Shown piece by piece: positions 8,212 to 16,223 of a stretch of DNA of 54,858 bases. The notes below the pieces were generated by a model. That model worked only from the letters and a program-made list of their open reading frames with translations. It was not told the origin of the DNA and ran no database searches. The stretch's first letter is position 1. Each line of letters starts with the position of its first letter. Location of the stretch: positions 1 to 54,858 of the forward strand of contig JBBFLR010000009.1 in assembly GCA_037478935.1 (NCBI GenBank). Reading direction: 5' to 3'. A program made the translations under genes and the position numbers. The stretch is from Candidatus Methanosuratincola sp. (GTDB lineage: Archaea > Thermoproteota > Methanomethylicia > Methanomethylicales > Methanomethylicaceae).

Positions 8212-8961
8212 ATGGAACTCAAGGAAAGCGAAAGAATCCGGTACAGCAGACAGACCCTGATTAAGGGATGGGGCGAGGCGGCCCAGCTGAGGCTGAAGGC
8301 ATCAAAGGTCGCTGTAATAGGTGTCGGCGGTCTTGGGAGCCCCGCTTCTCTCTACCTGGCTGCGGCAGGCGTCGGCTACATACGCCTGATCGACTGCGAC
8401 GTGGTCGATCTCTCCAACCTCAACAGGCAGGTCCTCCACTGGAGCAGCGACCTCGGAAGGCCAAAGGTCGAGTCTGCGGCGATGAAGTTAAGCCAGCTCA
8501 ACCCCGAGATAGCGGTAGACCCGGTAAACGAAGCCCTCACCATTGACAACGTGACCGAGCTGCTGAAGGGCATTGATGTGGTCGTAGACGGCCTCGACAA
8601 CCTCAAGTCCCGGTTCCTAGTCAATCAGACTTGTGTGGATCTGCGGGTTCCGTACGTCTACGGGGCAGTCTACGGGATGGAGGGGTTCCTGACCACCATC
8701 GTTCCCGGTAGGGGTCCGTGCCTCAGGTGCGTATACCCCTCGGCACCGGCTGCCGCCGAGACCTTCCCGGTGCTCGGTACAGCGCCCGGCGTGATAGGAT
8801 CCCTGGAGGCAGCCGAAGCCCTAAAGCTGATAACCGGTCATGGTAGACCTGCGGTCGGGCGACTGATAGTGTACGACGGCGAGCTCATGCGCTTCGACGA
8901 GATCGCAATAAAAAAGGATGAGAGGTGCCCTACCTGTTCAGGGCAGAGGCCTACTCAATGA
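8212..8961 (+). CDS. E1-like adenylyltransferase (HesA/MoeB/ThiF, UbaA-type)
   Basis: Activates ubiquitin-like sulfur carriers by C-terminal adenylation, for molybdopterin, thiamine or tRNA thiolation, or for SAMP conjugation. 249 residues from ATG 8212 (an in-frame ATG at 8167 would add 15 that fit the family poorly). Contains the ERIRYSRQ opening, the nucleotide loop VIGVGGLGSPAS, DLSNLNRQVL, DGLDN, and two zinc pairs CLRC and CPTC. A small archaeal modifier protein is not seen nearby. Its 3' end overlaps the next convergent gene by 11 nt. Confidence 0.9.
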   Translation: MELKESERIRYSRQTLIKGWGEAAQLRLKASKVAVIGVGGLGSPASLYLAAAGVGYIRLIDCDVVDLSNLNRQVLHWSSDLGRPKVESAAMKLSQLNPEIAVDPVNEALTIDNVTELLKGIDVVVDGLDNLKSRFLVNQTCVDLRVPYVYGAVYGMEGFLTTIVPGRGPCLRCVYPSAPAAAETFPVLGTAPGVIGSLEAAEALKLITGHGRPAVGRLIVYDGELMRFDEIAIKKDERCPTCSGQRPTQ

Positions 8962-9313
8962 ATTCGCGCCCGGTCTTCTTGAGTAGCCGCTCCCTGGCAA
9001 CCCTCAGAGCCTCCTCTTCCCTCCTTGCTTCTTCCTCTATGCTCCTCGCTGGTCTGGCGACCTCCCTCTCCTGAAGCCCGCAGGTGCCGTTTGGTAGGAG
9101 CGCCCTCTTCTCGCAGAAGGCGTAGTTGCACCTCGCTACTACACAGATGTCCCCAACCCAGTTGCAGAACGGAGTACCATCCCTGTTCGCCCTCTGCTCC
9201 CAGGGGTTGCTCCGGAACCCTCTCGGCTGGGGGGCGCTCGATTTTATATACAGGGCCCTTTGGCCGCATCTGAAAAATTGGCAAGTTGCTTTGCATTGGG
9301 GCAGTTTTCTCAA
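8951..9313 (-). CDS. Eight-cysteine protein with charged C-terminal helix
   Basis: About 120 residues from TTG 9313, which has GAGGT seven bases upstream; TTG 9319 is an alternative. Cysteines fall in two groups: about residues 7, 11, 16 (QCKATCQFFRC) and 50, 57, 62, 67, 78 (FCNWVGDIC, RCNYAFC, NGTCG). This suggests zinc or Fe-S binding. The last 40 residues are a Glu/Arg-rich helix. No family recognised with confidence. Convergent overlap of 11 nt with the E1-like gene; the neighbour is a sulfur-carrier activator, so an Fe-S role is possible but unproven. Confidence 0.65.
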   Translation of the reverse strand: MRKLPQCKATCQFFRCGQRALYIKSSAPQPRGFRSNPWEQRANRDGTPFCNWVGDICVVARCNYAFCEKRALLPNGTCGLQEREVARPARSIEEEARREEEALRVARERLLKKTGREFIE

Positions 9314-9417
9314 TTCCAAGACCTCACATTCGAAAATCCAAATGTCTGCATCCTGCTCTCGAAAACTACGTTAGTAGATTAAATTCAGCGAATAAATAAA
9401 GTTTATGGGAAATAGAT

Positions 9418-9900
9418 TCACCGCTTGTAGCCTATTCTTCTGAGAAATGCCTTCCTGCTCTCCCTTTCGGCGTCCGACTCCACGCCTTTGGGGGCATCGC
9501 CGTCTATCACGCCCAGCACTCCCCGCTTGCCCTCCGCCTCGGCAACGACCACCCAGAGGGGGTTCGCGGTGGCGCAAAACACATTGCACACCTCTTGGAC
9601 CGATTTTATGGCATTCAGCACGCTTATCGGGTACGCCTTCCTCATGATCAAAACGAATACGTGCCCTGCGCCTATCCCCATGCATATGTCTGCAGCGGCC
9701 CTCTCTAGCTCCTCGCAGTTCCCGTCGTGCCTTATCAGGCATGGTCCGGAAGCCTCGGAAAATGCGATCCCGAACTCCGCACTGGAAGCGTGTGTCGCCA
9801 TAACCTCGTAGAGATCCTCAATGCTCTTTATGAAGTGTGTCTGGCCTATCACTATATTGGATTCAGACGGTGTGCTAACCTGGACCAGTTTAATATCCAT
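9418..9900 (-). CDS. Adenosine-specific-kinase family protein (DUF355)
   Basis: 160 residues, the typical length of the PF04008 family found in archaea and some bacteria. Conserved blocks: QTHFIKSIEDLYEVM, EFGIAFSEASGPCL, AGHVFVLIMRKAYPISVLNAI, VFCATANPLWVVVAE, and GVLGVIDGDAPKGVE. The family name comes from structural work; its cellular substrate is uncertain. ATG at 9900, transcribed divergently from uspA. Confidence 0.9.
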   Translation of the reverse strand: MDIKLVQVSTPSESNIVIGQTHFIKSIEDLYEVMATHASSAEFGIAFSEASGPCLIRHDGNCEELERAAADICMGIGAGHVFVLIMRKAYPISVLNAIKSVQEVCNVFCATANPLWVVVAEAEGKRGVLGVIDGDAPKGVESDAERESRKAFLRRIGYKR

Positions 9901-10048
9901 AGATCACACCAGATGTATCTCCACGGCTGCGGTATAAATCATTAACACTTTTTTCCGTTACAACCTCCTAAAAAAGCCCCGGAACTCGAACAGAATGCTA
10001 AACTATAATAACCCTTCTCGGCTAAATAATAATCTAAAGTGATGAAAA

Positions 10049-10489
10049 ATGTACAGGACAATAATGGTTGGAGTTGACGGGTCCAAACCCGCAGAGGCGG
10101 CCTTTGAGACAGCAATGGCCTTGGCAAAGACACACGATGCAAGACTCCTGATAGTTACCATCTATGCCCCTCCAGCGATAGGTCTTCTCGGAGACATCCC
10201 GCCTTATCCCCCAACGGTGCCTAAGGAGGTAAGTGAGAAGATGGAGCCCCTCCTGAAGCAGTACGAAGAGAGGGCAAAGAAGGAGGGCGTGAAGGCAGTC
10301 GAGACCAAGATCGTCCCCGTATGGAATACTGTCGGTGCTGGCTTCGTGACAGAGGCAGAGAGGCAGGGCTGCGCCCTCACGGTTATAGGATCGAGGGGCA
10401 TGACTGGTCTGAAGAGGACCTTGCTTGGCAGCGTCGCCGAGTACGTCTCAAAGAACGCGCACTGCGACGTTCTCATAATAAGAAGGTAA
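10049..10489 (+). CDS. Universal stress protein, UspA family
   Basis: 146 residues, one Usp domain. N-terminal MVGVDGSKPAEAA is the first strand with the ATP-contacting Asp; the C-terminal VIGSRGMTGLKRTLLGSVAEYV is the G-2X-G-9X-G(S) ATP-binding signature. ATP-binding class of Usp. The ATG at 10049 follows AT-rich promoter sequence (CTATAATAA near 10003-10011). Monocistronic by context. Confidence 0.93.
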   Translation: MYRTIMVGVDGSKPAEAAFETAMALAKTHDARLLIVTIYAPPAIGLLGDIPPYPPTVPKEVSEKMEPLLKQYEERAKKEGVKAVETKIVPVWNTVGAGFVTEAERQGCALTVIGSRGMTGLKRTLLGSVAEYVSKNAHCDVLIIRR

Positions 10490-10529
10490 AGTATAATACT
10501 GTAAACCTCCTTTTTTTACCCTGATTTTT

Positions 10530-11018
10530 ATGAAGCTGCGCATATATGGCATTGAGCTGGATGTCCCAAAGGAGTACTTTGTCTCGATCACTAAGGGCTC
10601 CCTTTACTTCAAGGGAGACCTCGAGGTTTCAGACCACTTCAAGCATGTCATCCGGGTCTTCTGGGACGACCTCGACGACTTCAGGAAAATCTACCCGGCG
10701 CCCGAGGATTTCTTCCAGGAGAAGGTCTCGGCGATAAGGAACGACAGGGACCTCGTGGGAATAAATACCGAAATCTTCAGTTGGGAGGGCTCAGACGCAA
10801 ACCATCCTGCCCACTTCCACAAGATATCCTACTCAACAAAGAAGAGGTTCACAAAGGAGCTCCACCACTGCATAGTCGGACTGGTGGCGTTCTGCGAAGT
10901 CTGCAGCAGGAGGTACCTGCTTTTCAACGAGTACTATGAGAACAAAAATGAATTTGAGGAGACTGCATTGAAGATTCTTAGCTCTTTCAGGTGCCGTTGC
11001 GACGAGGATCAAGAATGA
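10530..11018 (+). CDS. Hypothetical protein
   Basis: 162 residues, soluble, rich in aromatic and acidic residues, with no signal peptide. Visible blocks include KGDLEVSDHFKHVIRVFW, HPAHFHKISYSTKK and a central CEVCSRRYLLFNEYYE, with a CRC pair near the C-terminus. I do not recognise the family. Position 41 nt downstream of uspA on the same strand allows co-transcription, though a TATA-like GTATAATAC at 10490-10498 could give it its own promoter. Confidence 0.6.
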   Translation: MKLRIYGIELDVPKEYFVSITKGSLYFKGDLEVSDHFKHVIRVFWDDLDDFRKIYPAPEDFFQEKVSAIRNDRDLVGINTEIFSWEGSDANHPAHFHKISYSTKKRFTKELHHCIVGLVAFCEVCSRRYLLFNEYYENKNEFEETALKILSSFRCRCDEDQE

Positions 11019-11062
11019 TTGAACAAGCAAAATGAAATAACAAAATAAAAGTAAAAATAGTC

Positions 11063-11767
11063 CTAGCGCGTAAGCGCGCCTTCATACTCGTTGTACTCCC
11101 AGGAGCCGCCGCTGCAGCAGTCCGCAGGCCACCCTCCGAAGATGTCGTATATTATGACTATCGTATCCTTATGCGCGAGAGTGAACTTGTCCGGCGATGC
11201 CGTAAGATAATTGAAGGTCTTCTTCTCCGCGTCCCAGAAGTATATCATCCATTGGGCCATCGTCGCGGGGTCGCCCTTGATCCCGTTGATCTCGTCGATG
11301 TACCTCATGCCCGATATGTTCCCGTAAGTGACCTTGAAGTCTACGCTGTCTGGGTCCTCAACAAGGATCCTCTCGAATAAAGACGTGTTGTTGAGGTCGT
11401 AGACTCTCAACTCCATTATTTTCGCCTTCTTTATGCTCTGGATAGCATCTATTATTGTAGACCCGTATGGCAGCTCTATCTCCTCAAACCAGTAGGCAAC
11501 ACCGTGGGTATCGTTGTAGGTCGTGTTAAGATCGAATCCTATGTCGACTTTCACCATCTTCTCCCCCATCGGCGTTTCGTAGTACAGAAGTCTTCCGCCC
11601 CTCCCTATCTCGTAGAGGTTGTACTTGTTCATGTTCTCTATGAATCCTGACCCAAAGGTTTGGAATCCTATCGCGCTGCCTACAGAGATCACTGTAACCA
11701 AAAATACTAACATCATAGCCCAGTATTTGAACGGAGGCACCACGTTCTCTTCCATTTCCATACCCAT
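11063..11767 (-). CDS. Membrane-anchored extracytoplasmic protein with DUF4430-like domain
   Basis: 234 residues. One N-terminal membrane segment (about residues 15-36) anchors a large external domain with several N-x-S/T sites. IELPYGSTIIDAIQSI followed by INGI...WMIYFWD and PDKFTLAHKDTIVIIYD resembles the DUF4430 / transcobalamin C-terminal fold seen in archaeal surface proteins. The C-terminus holds a CC pair. Function unknown, perhaps ligand binding at the cell surface. Divergent from the SSS transporter pair across a 241-nt AT-rich promoter region. Confidence 0.65.
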   Translation of the reverse strand: MGMEMEENVVPPFKYWAMMLVFLVTVISVGSAIGFQTFGSGFIENMNKYNLYEIGRGGRLLYYETPMGEKMVKVDIGFDLNTTYNDTHGVAYWFEEIELPYGSTIIDAIQSIKKAKIMELRVYDLNNTSLFERILVEDPDSVDFKVTYGNISGMRYIDEINGIKGDPATMAQWMIYFWDAEKKTFNYLTASPDKFTLAHKDTIVIIYDIFGGWPADCCSGGSWEYNEYEGALTR

Positions 11768-12008
11768 CTAAAAACAAAACGCCTTCCCTAATATCTGTTG
11801 TGTCGTTCTATTCTTTTAAATACGAAGAAAATAAAATATATATTTTTTTTATTATATTTGTAATATATCCGTTTCAATAAACAAAAAAGTTAATTTTTTG
11901 AGGGTTTTCGGCACGGTTCTGTATATAAAGTCTTTTATGGCTTTTCGTAAGCTATATTAATCCCTCTGGTCGAAAGTTCTTTTCAAGAAAACTAAATGGT
12001 GGGAAAAC
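11768..12008. promoter_or_regulatory. Divergent AT-rich promoter region
   Basis: 241 nt without a gene. Contains long A/T runs (11826-11875) and a TATA-like GCTATATTAAT at 11951-11961 upstream of the small membrane-protein gene, which has GGTGGGA (11999-12005) just before its ATG. Minus-strand TATA candidates for the DUF4430-like gene lie in 11790-11870. No palindromic operator stood out. Confidence 0.5.
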
Positions 12009-12233
12009 ATGTTCGAATTGTTTCTGATGAACGAATACTCTACATTGATTCTCTTGGACATGCTACGAGGCGTCTTCGGCACATACGGCTGGGGCCTGCC
12101 AGCTGCATGGACAGGCACATGGGCAATCGTCTACCTCGAGGAGTTCATCCTCTGGTGGTTTGTTCCGATCGTTTCGATGCTGTGGTGGCGTGCTTGGATC
12201 AAAAAGCATCCGGAGCTTGCTGAGGAGATATAA
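12009..12233 (+). CDS. Small membrane protein, probable SSS transporter partner
   Basis: 74 residues with one or two membrane segments (about 30-63), a Trp-rich stretch FILWWFVPIVSMLWWRAW and a basic end. Clear ribosome site GGTGGGA before the ATG. Ends 13 nt before the SSS transporter, with which it must be co-transcribed. Bacterial SSS transporters often have a similar small partner (DUF485, DUF997 or DUF3311 types). The sequence was not matched to any of these families. Confidence 0.72.
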   Translation: MFELFLMNEYSTLILLDMLRGVFGTYGWGLPAAWTGTWAIVYLEEFILWWFVPIVSMLWWRAWIKKHPELAEEI

Positions 12234-12246
12234 GGGGGTATAAAAA

Positions 12247-13830
12247 ATGGACGAAGCAGCATTTGCAACAGGAAAATTGATTGAAGGCATAATTATCGTG
12301 ATTTGGATTGCGCTGATCCTCGGCGTCGGACTTTGGTCCAGGAAGAGGGTCAAGGCCTCTGGCGACTTCATGGTCGGCGGCAGGGCGATCCCCGTCTGGA
12401 TGCTCGGGATGTGGAGCGCTGGCGCCTCTGTGAGCGCTTGGGCCTTCTTCGGTCTTCCTGGAGGGATATACGCAGCAGGCGCATGGCAGCACTGGGCTAT
12501 CTGCACACCTATGATCGCAGGCTTCCCGCTCACCGTGATCTTCCTCGGAAGGTGGATGCGGATCTCTGCGAAGAAATACAACCTTATGACGATGCCTGAC
12601 TTTCTGGGGGAGGTCTACGGAGGTAAGCTGATTAGGATCTTCGCGGCCATCGGAATCGTGATTGCATGCGTCTTCTACGCGACTGCGCAGTTCAAGGCCA
12701 TCGGAGTCCTCATTGGGACACTGCTGAACATCCCGTACCAGCCCGCAGCTGCACTCGGGATCGCGATCTCGGCGGTCTACGTGCTCCTTGGGGGCTTCAT
12801 CGCGGGTGCAATTATAAACTCGCTCAACGTCTCGATGATGATCATCGCTTCGTTGCTCGCCGTGGGTCTCGGATACACATGGACTGGTGGCTACGGCAAG
12901 ATGCTCTACACGATCTCACAGGCGACTGGTGGAACTACTTGGCTGAACAACGACGCCGCACTCGGCGGGATGGCATGGTTCTTCTGGATCAGCTGGGCGC
13001 TGTTTCTCTCCAGCTTCGGTCTTGTCGGGCAGCCCGCAATAGTCCAGAAGCTTTACGGCATCAAGAAGCCCAGCACGCTCTGGCTGTGGGGTCTCATGGG
13101 CGGTATAATCTTCGGAGTCACCTGCCCTGCCTACTGCTACCTGGGTGTCGTGACAAAATACCTAGCTGTAACCGACCCGACAGTTGCACCTGCAATAGCC
13201 GGTCTTGGCTTGGGCGCTGACGGTGTGATCGCTTGGCTGACCGTCTACAAACTCGGAGTCGAGGCGCCTATTCTGGGCGGCCTTCTGATCGCCGGAGTCA
13301 TCGGCGCTGCGTGGAGCACAATCGACGGCTTCATCATGATGGGCGGAGCCGCAATCGTGAGGGACATAATCAACAAGTGCTTCAGGCCCAACTGGACCGA
13401 CAAGCAGCTGCTCAGGAACTTGAGGATAGCGATGCTTGTGGTCGGCATCATAATGGCAATTGAGACACTATTCCCCTCTGAGATCATCACATGGCTGGCA
13501 GCGATCGGATGGGCTCAGTTTGCAGCCACCCTCGCACCTGCGCTACTCCTGGCTACCACCTGGAAGGGTGTGACCAAGTGGGGAGGTGCGGCTGGCGTCG
13601 GTGTCGGCATGGCCGTCTGTGCATTCCTGACACTTGTCTACCGTCTGCCTCCAACATCGTCGCCTTGGGGTCTTGGAACCGCTGGATTCATGAAGACGTT
13701 CTACCTTGATGCCGGAGCCTGGGGCATGATACTCGGCTTCTTGACCATCATCGTCGTCTCCTTGGTAACCAAGAAGGAGCGCGGTCCGCTCTACTACGAC
13801 ATCCACAAGGACGTACCGAAGCCTCAGTAA
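12247..13830 (+). CDS. Sodium:solute symporter (SSS family)
   Basis: 527 residues with about 13 membrane segments. Early residues show the SSS opening: a first helix, RKRVKASGDFMVGGRAIP, then WMLGMWSAGASVSAWAFFGLPGGIYAAG. The SSS helix with small residues is AAWSTIDGFIMMGGAAIVRDI, corresponding to the Na2-site STxD-like stretch of the family. Uses a sodium gradient to import a solute; the substrate is not deducible. Strong GGGGGT ribosome site at 12234-12239. Followed by a T-run terminator. Confidence 0.92.
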   Translation: MDEAAFATGKLIEGIIIVIWIALILGVGLWSRKRVKASGDFMVGGRAIPVWMLGMWSAGASVSAWAFFGLPGGIYAAGAWQHWAICTPMIAGFPLTVIFLGRWMRISAKKYNLMTMPDFLGEVYGGKLIRIFAAIGIVIACVFYATAQFKAIGVLIGTLLNIPYQPAAALGIAISAVYVLLGGFIAGAIINSLNVSMMIIASLLAVGLGYTWTGGYGKMLYTISQATGGTTWLNNDAALGGMAWFFWISWALFLSSFGLVGQPAIVQKLYGIKKPSTLWLWGLMGGIIFGVTCPAYCYLGVVTKYLAVTDPTVAPAIAGLGLGADGVIAWLTVYKLGVEAPILGGLLIAGVIGAAWSTIDGFIMMGGAAIVRDIINKCFRPNWTDKQLLRNLRIAMLVVGIIMAIETLFPSEIITWLAAIGWAQFAATLAPALLLATTWKGVTKWGGAAGVGVGMAVCAFLTLVYRLPPTSSPWGLGTAGFMKTFYLDAGAWGMILGFLTIIVVSLVTKKERGPLYYDIHKDVPKPQ

Positions 13831-13837
13831 ACAACAA

Positions 13838-13866
13838 CCTTTTTTTATTATTTTAAACTTTTATTT
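13838..13866 (+). terminator. T-rich terminator after the SSS gene
   Basis: Seven Ts at 13840-13846 followed by further T-rich sequence, with no hairpin needed in archaea, directly after the SSS stop. Confidence 0.55.
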
Positions 13867-13874
13867 TTCAAAGT

Positions 13875-13885
13875 CTTTATATAAC
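13875..13885 (+). promoter_or_regulatory. TATA box for mscS
   Basis: CTTTATATAAC, centred 30 nt upstream of the ATG at 13910, predicting an untranslated leader of only a few bases. Confidence 0.6.
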
Positions 13886-13909
13886 ATGCGCATTCACTAC
13901 TAGATTGCA

Positions 13910-14845
13910 ATGGCGTTCGAATTTGTCGATTTTGACGGCTTCTGGCTCCCTCTATTGAACTTTGTCATAGGGGTCTCTGTGACCCTTATCATAGCATACT
14001 TGATAAACCGCACCCTGCACGTCCGCATAGCAAAGATCATAGAGCGAAACCCGAGCCTTGAGACCAGCTACTGCTTCATAAGGCGCCTGGTTCTCGCCGT
14101 AGTAATCATAATCGGGGTTACTTCCGCCACGTTCGCCGCCTTCCCTGAGCTAGGGGCTTCGATCGCCTCGATATTCGTGGCTGCTGGCTTCGCCTCGATA
14201 GTCGTGGGCCTCGCTGCCCAGTCGACTCTCTCAAACATACTGGCAGGGATGACAATATCGATATTCCAGCCGATCAGGATCGACGAGGCAGTCATGTTCA
14301 ACAACGAGTTTTGCTTCGTCGAGGACATCAAACTTATGCACACTGTGCTCAGGACCTGGGACAACAGGCGGCTGATGGTTCCCAATTCCAGGCTGCAAAA
14401 CGAGGTTATCGTAAATTACACGAGGACTGACCCTAGCAAACTGACTCCGGTGCTCGTCTCCATAAGCTATGAATCGGACTTGGATAAGGCGATGCAGATC
14501 ATGGTGGACGTCGCGAAGCGCCACCCTGACTGCCTCCCGATGGGGGACCTCCCAAAGGTACAGGTAATAGAGTTTGGGGACTCTGGGATAACCCTCCGGC
14601 TCTTGAGCCGGGCCAAAGACCAGGGCACTTCATTCCAAATGGCTAGGGACCTGCTCAAAGAGATCAAAAAGGAATTCGACGCGAACGGCATAGAGAAACC
14701 TTACCCGCGGCGATACCTCGTGGTGGACCCCAAGATCCAGAGGCTCCTGGAGGAAGGCATCCTCAAACCGAAACCGAAGCGGACACCAAGGAAGAAGGGC
14801 GACCAGGCAAACACTGAGAGCGAAGCTGCCCCGACCGCCAAGTAA
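13910..14845 (+). CDS. mscS: Small-conductance mechanosensitive channel (MscS family)
   Basis: 311 residues. Three or four N-terminal membrane segments end in the pore helix IFVAAGFASIVVGLAAQSTLSNILAG (read as overlapping motif blocks), the hallmark Gly/Ala-rich TM3, followed by the beta domain with PIRIDEAV and VPNSRLQNEVIVNYTR. The C-terminus is a Lys/Pro-rich cytoplasmic tail. Releases solutes on osmotic down-shock. Leaderless start supported by the TATA box. Confidence 0.94.
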   Translation: MAFEFVDFDGFWLPLLNFVIGVSVTLIIAYLINRTLHVRIAKIIERNPSLETSYCFIRRLVLAVVIIIGVTSATFAAFPELGASIASIFVAAGFASIVVGLAAQSTLSNILAGMTISIFQPIRIDEAVMFNNEFCFVEDIKLMHTVLRTWDNRRLMVPNSRLQNEVIVNYTRTDPSKLTPVLVSISYESDLDKAMQIMVDVAKRHPDCLPMGDLPKVQVIEFGDSGITLRLLSRAKDQGTSFQMARDLLKEIKKEFDANGIEKPYPRRYLVVDPKIQRLLEEGILKPKPKRTPRKKGDQANTESEAAPTAK

Positions 14846-14893
14846 CACAAATATACCTGCGCTTACCTATCCGAATGCATTGGAGGTCCTTCT

Positions 14894-15265
14894 TTGGCAG
14901 AAAAAGTCAAGCCGAGTCAAGTTCCCGGCGAGGTCAAAATACTCGCCGCCATCGAAGCTTTTGCAGGCGTCACTTACATACTCTACCTGATAAGGTTCCA
15001 GACCATCGATCCCTTCGTCGCGCTGCCATTGATCATGGCGGCTGTGAGCTTTGGCATAGCCTATGGGCTGTACAAGATAAAGCGCCTCGCATGGTTCCTG
15101 TCGATGGGCTTCTCCCTATTCGGATTGATATTCGGGACGGCGGGGGTGTTGGTTTCGGGACTAACGGCTGAGTCGGTCCTTCTCGACCTGCCCAAGCTCG
15201 TATTGGACTTTATAACCATCCTGCTACTGCTTTCCAAGGACGTGCGCAGGGTCTTTAGGATTTAG
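14894..15265 (+). CDS. Small four-helix membrane protein, hypothetical
   Basis: 123 residues with about four membrane segments. The start is TTG at 14894, chosen because GGAGGT at 14882-14887 is correctly spaced. The opening VPGEVKILAAIEAFAGVTYI and the motif AYGLYKIKRLAWFLSMGFS resemble small archaeal membrane proteins of unknown role. Follows mscS by 48 nt on the same strand and may be co-transcribed. Confidence 0.68.
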   Translation: MAEKVKPSQVPGEVKILAAIEAFAGVTYILYLIRFQTIDPFVALPLIMAAVSFGIAYGLYKIKRLAWFLSMGFSLFGLIFGTAGVLVSGLTAESVLLDLPKLVLDFITILLLLSKDVRRVFRI

Positions 15266-15348
15266 CTCAACCGTTGACCCAAAAGTCCAAAGTATTGTGC
15301 TGCAAACTTTTTTAATCACTTCGCCTTCTTGTCTTGCAGTGCTCCCAA

Positions 15349-15990
15349 ATGATAGAATCGGCGTTCTTCAGCCTCTCTGATCTGTCCTATTGGCCTTACC
15401 AAGTCGCACTTGTTTCGGCCCAGATCTTCGCAATACTCAATCCAGTCAGCGTCCTGCCAGTCTTCCTCTCCCTTACCGAAGACCTGAATCCTGCATCCAG
15501 GCACCGAATAGTGGCCAGATCCTCATTAGCCGTCTTCACGATCTGCCTGGTAATGGCAATAGCGGGGAACTATATCCTAGGCTTCTTTAACATAAACATA
15601 GCCAGCCTCAGAGTGGGGGGAGGTATCCTCTTGATGGTGATCGCGGTGGAGATGCTTGGGGGCTTGCCCAGGACAAAGAGCATCGACGCGAGGGAAGAAG
15701 TCGCAATAGTTCCGATTGCAACCCCCCTTTTAGTAGGCCCCGGCACGATGACCACTGTTATACTCTTGTCTGCAAGCGTTCCATTAGCAGTACTCGTTTC
15801 GAGCATAATTTTCGTTGTGCTGCTTACATACATCATACTCCGGTACTCGGAGCACCTGATCAGGCTAACCGGAAAGAACGGAATAAGGGCTTTGGGAAGA
15901 TTCATGACAATAATAATTGCAGCCTTCGCAGCCCAGCTCCTCTACTCTGGACTAACTGAATGGTTGCTTTCTTGGGGAATGATAAAGTAA
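15349..15990 (+). CDS. MarC family integral membrane protein
   Basis: 213 residues with six membrane segments. FAILNPVSVLPVFLSLTE and the second-half repeat VPIATPLLVGPGTMTTVILLS are signature MarC blocks (NPxSxxP and PLLxGPG). Family sometimes described as amino-acid exporters, but the role is unproven. ATG 15349 preferred; TTG 15334 in frame is less likely. A TTTTTTAATC element near 15308-15317 could be its promoter. Confidence 0.9.
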   Translation: MIESAFFSLSDLSYWPYQVALVSAQIFAILNPVSVLPVFLSLTEDLNPASRHRIVARSSLAVFTICLVMAIAGNYILGFFNINIASLRVGGGILLMVIAVEMLGGLPRTKSIDAREEVAIVPIATPLLVGPGTMTTVILLSASVPLAVLVSSIIFVVLLTYIILRYSEHLIRLTGKNGIRALGRFMTIIIAAFAAQLLYSGLTEWLLSWGMIK

Positions 15991-16223
15991 AATCAGAAAG
16001 GAGTTTTTTCTGTTTTCGGGCTCTCTTGAACCTATCAAAAACAAGAAGCTTTTAATGAAGATAATAAAAATTATAAAAAAACAAGAATTAACAGTTTACC
16101 TTATAGTAAAAACAGAATCAAGCTCGGTAGGTACGGAGGATAATTAAAAGGGGTTCAACGATCAAGGCTTTGTGATGCAGCATTGAAGAAAACAAAAAAA
16201 GGGGCTGCTTATGTGTGCTATCG
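15991..16223. other. AT-rich intergenic region, no confident gene
   Basis: 233 nt, markedly AT-richer than its surroundings. T-run at 16004-16009 after marC. A 30-codon open frame (ATG 16055 to 16147) exists, but nothing else supports it. Several TATA-like stretches (for example AATTATAAAAA around 16069-16079) precede the ClC gene. Confidence 0.5.

Noticed and set aside
16055-16147. 30-codon ORF in the AT-rich spacer before ClC
   Set aside because: Low-complexity Lys/Ile start, no ribosome site, no similarity; likely chance in AT-rich DNA.
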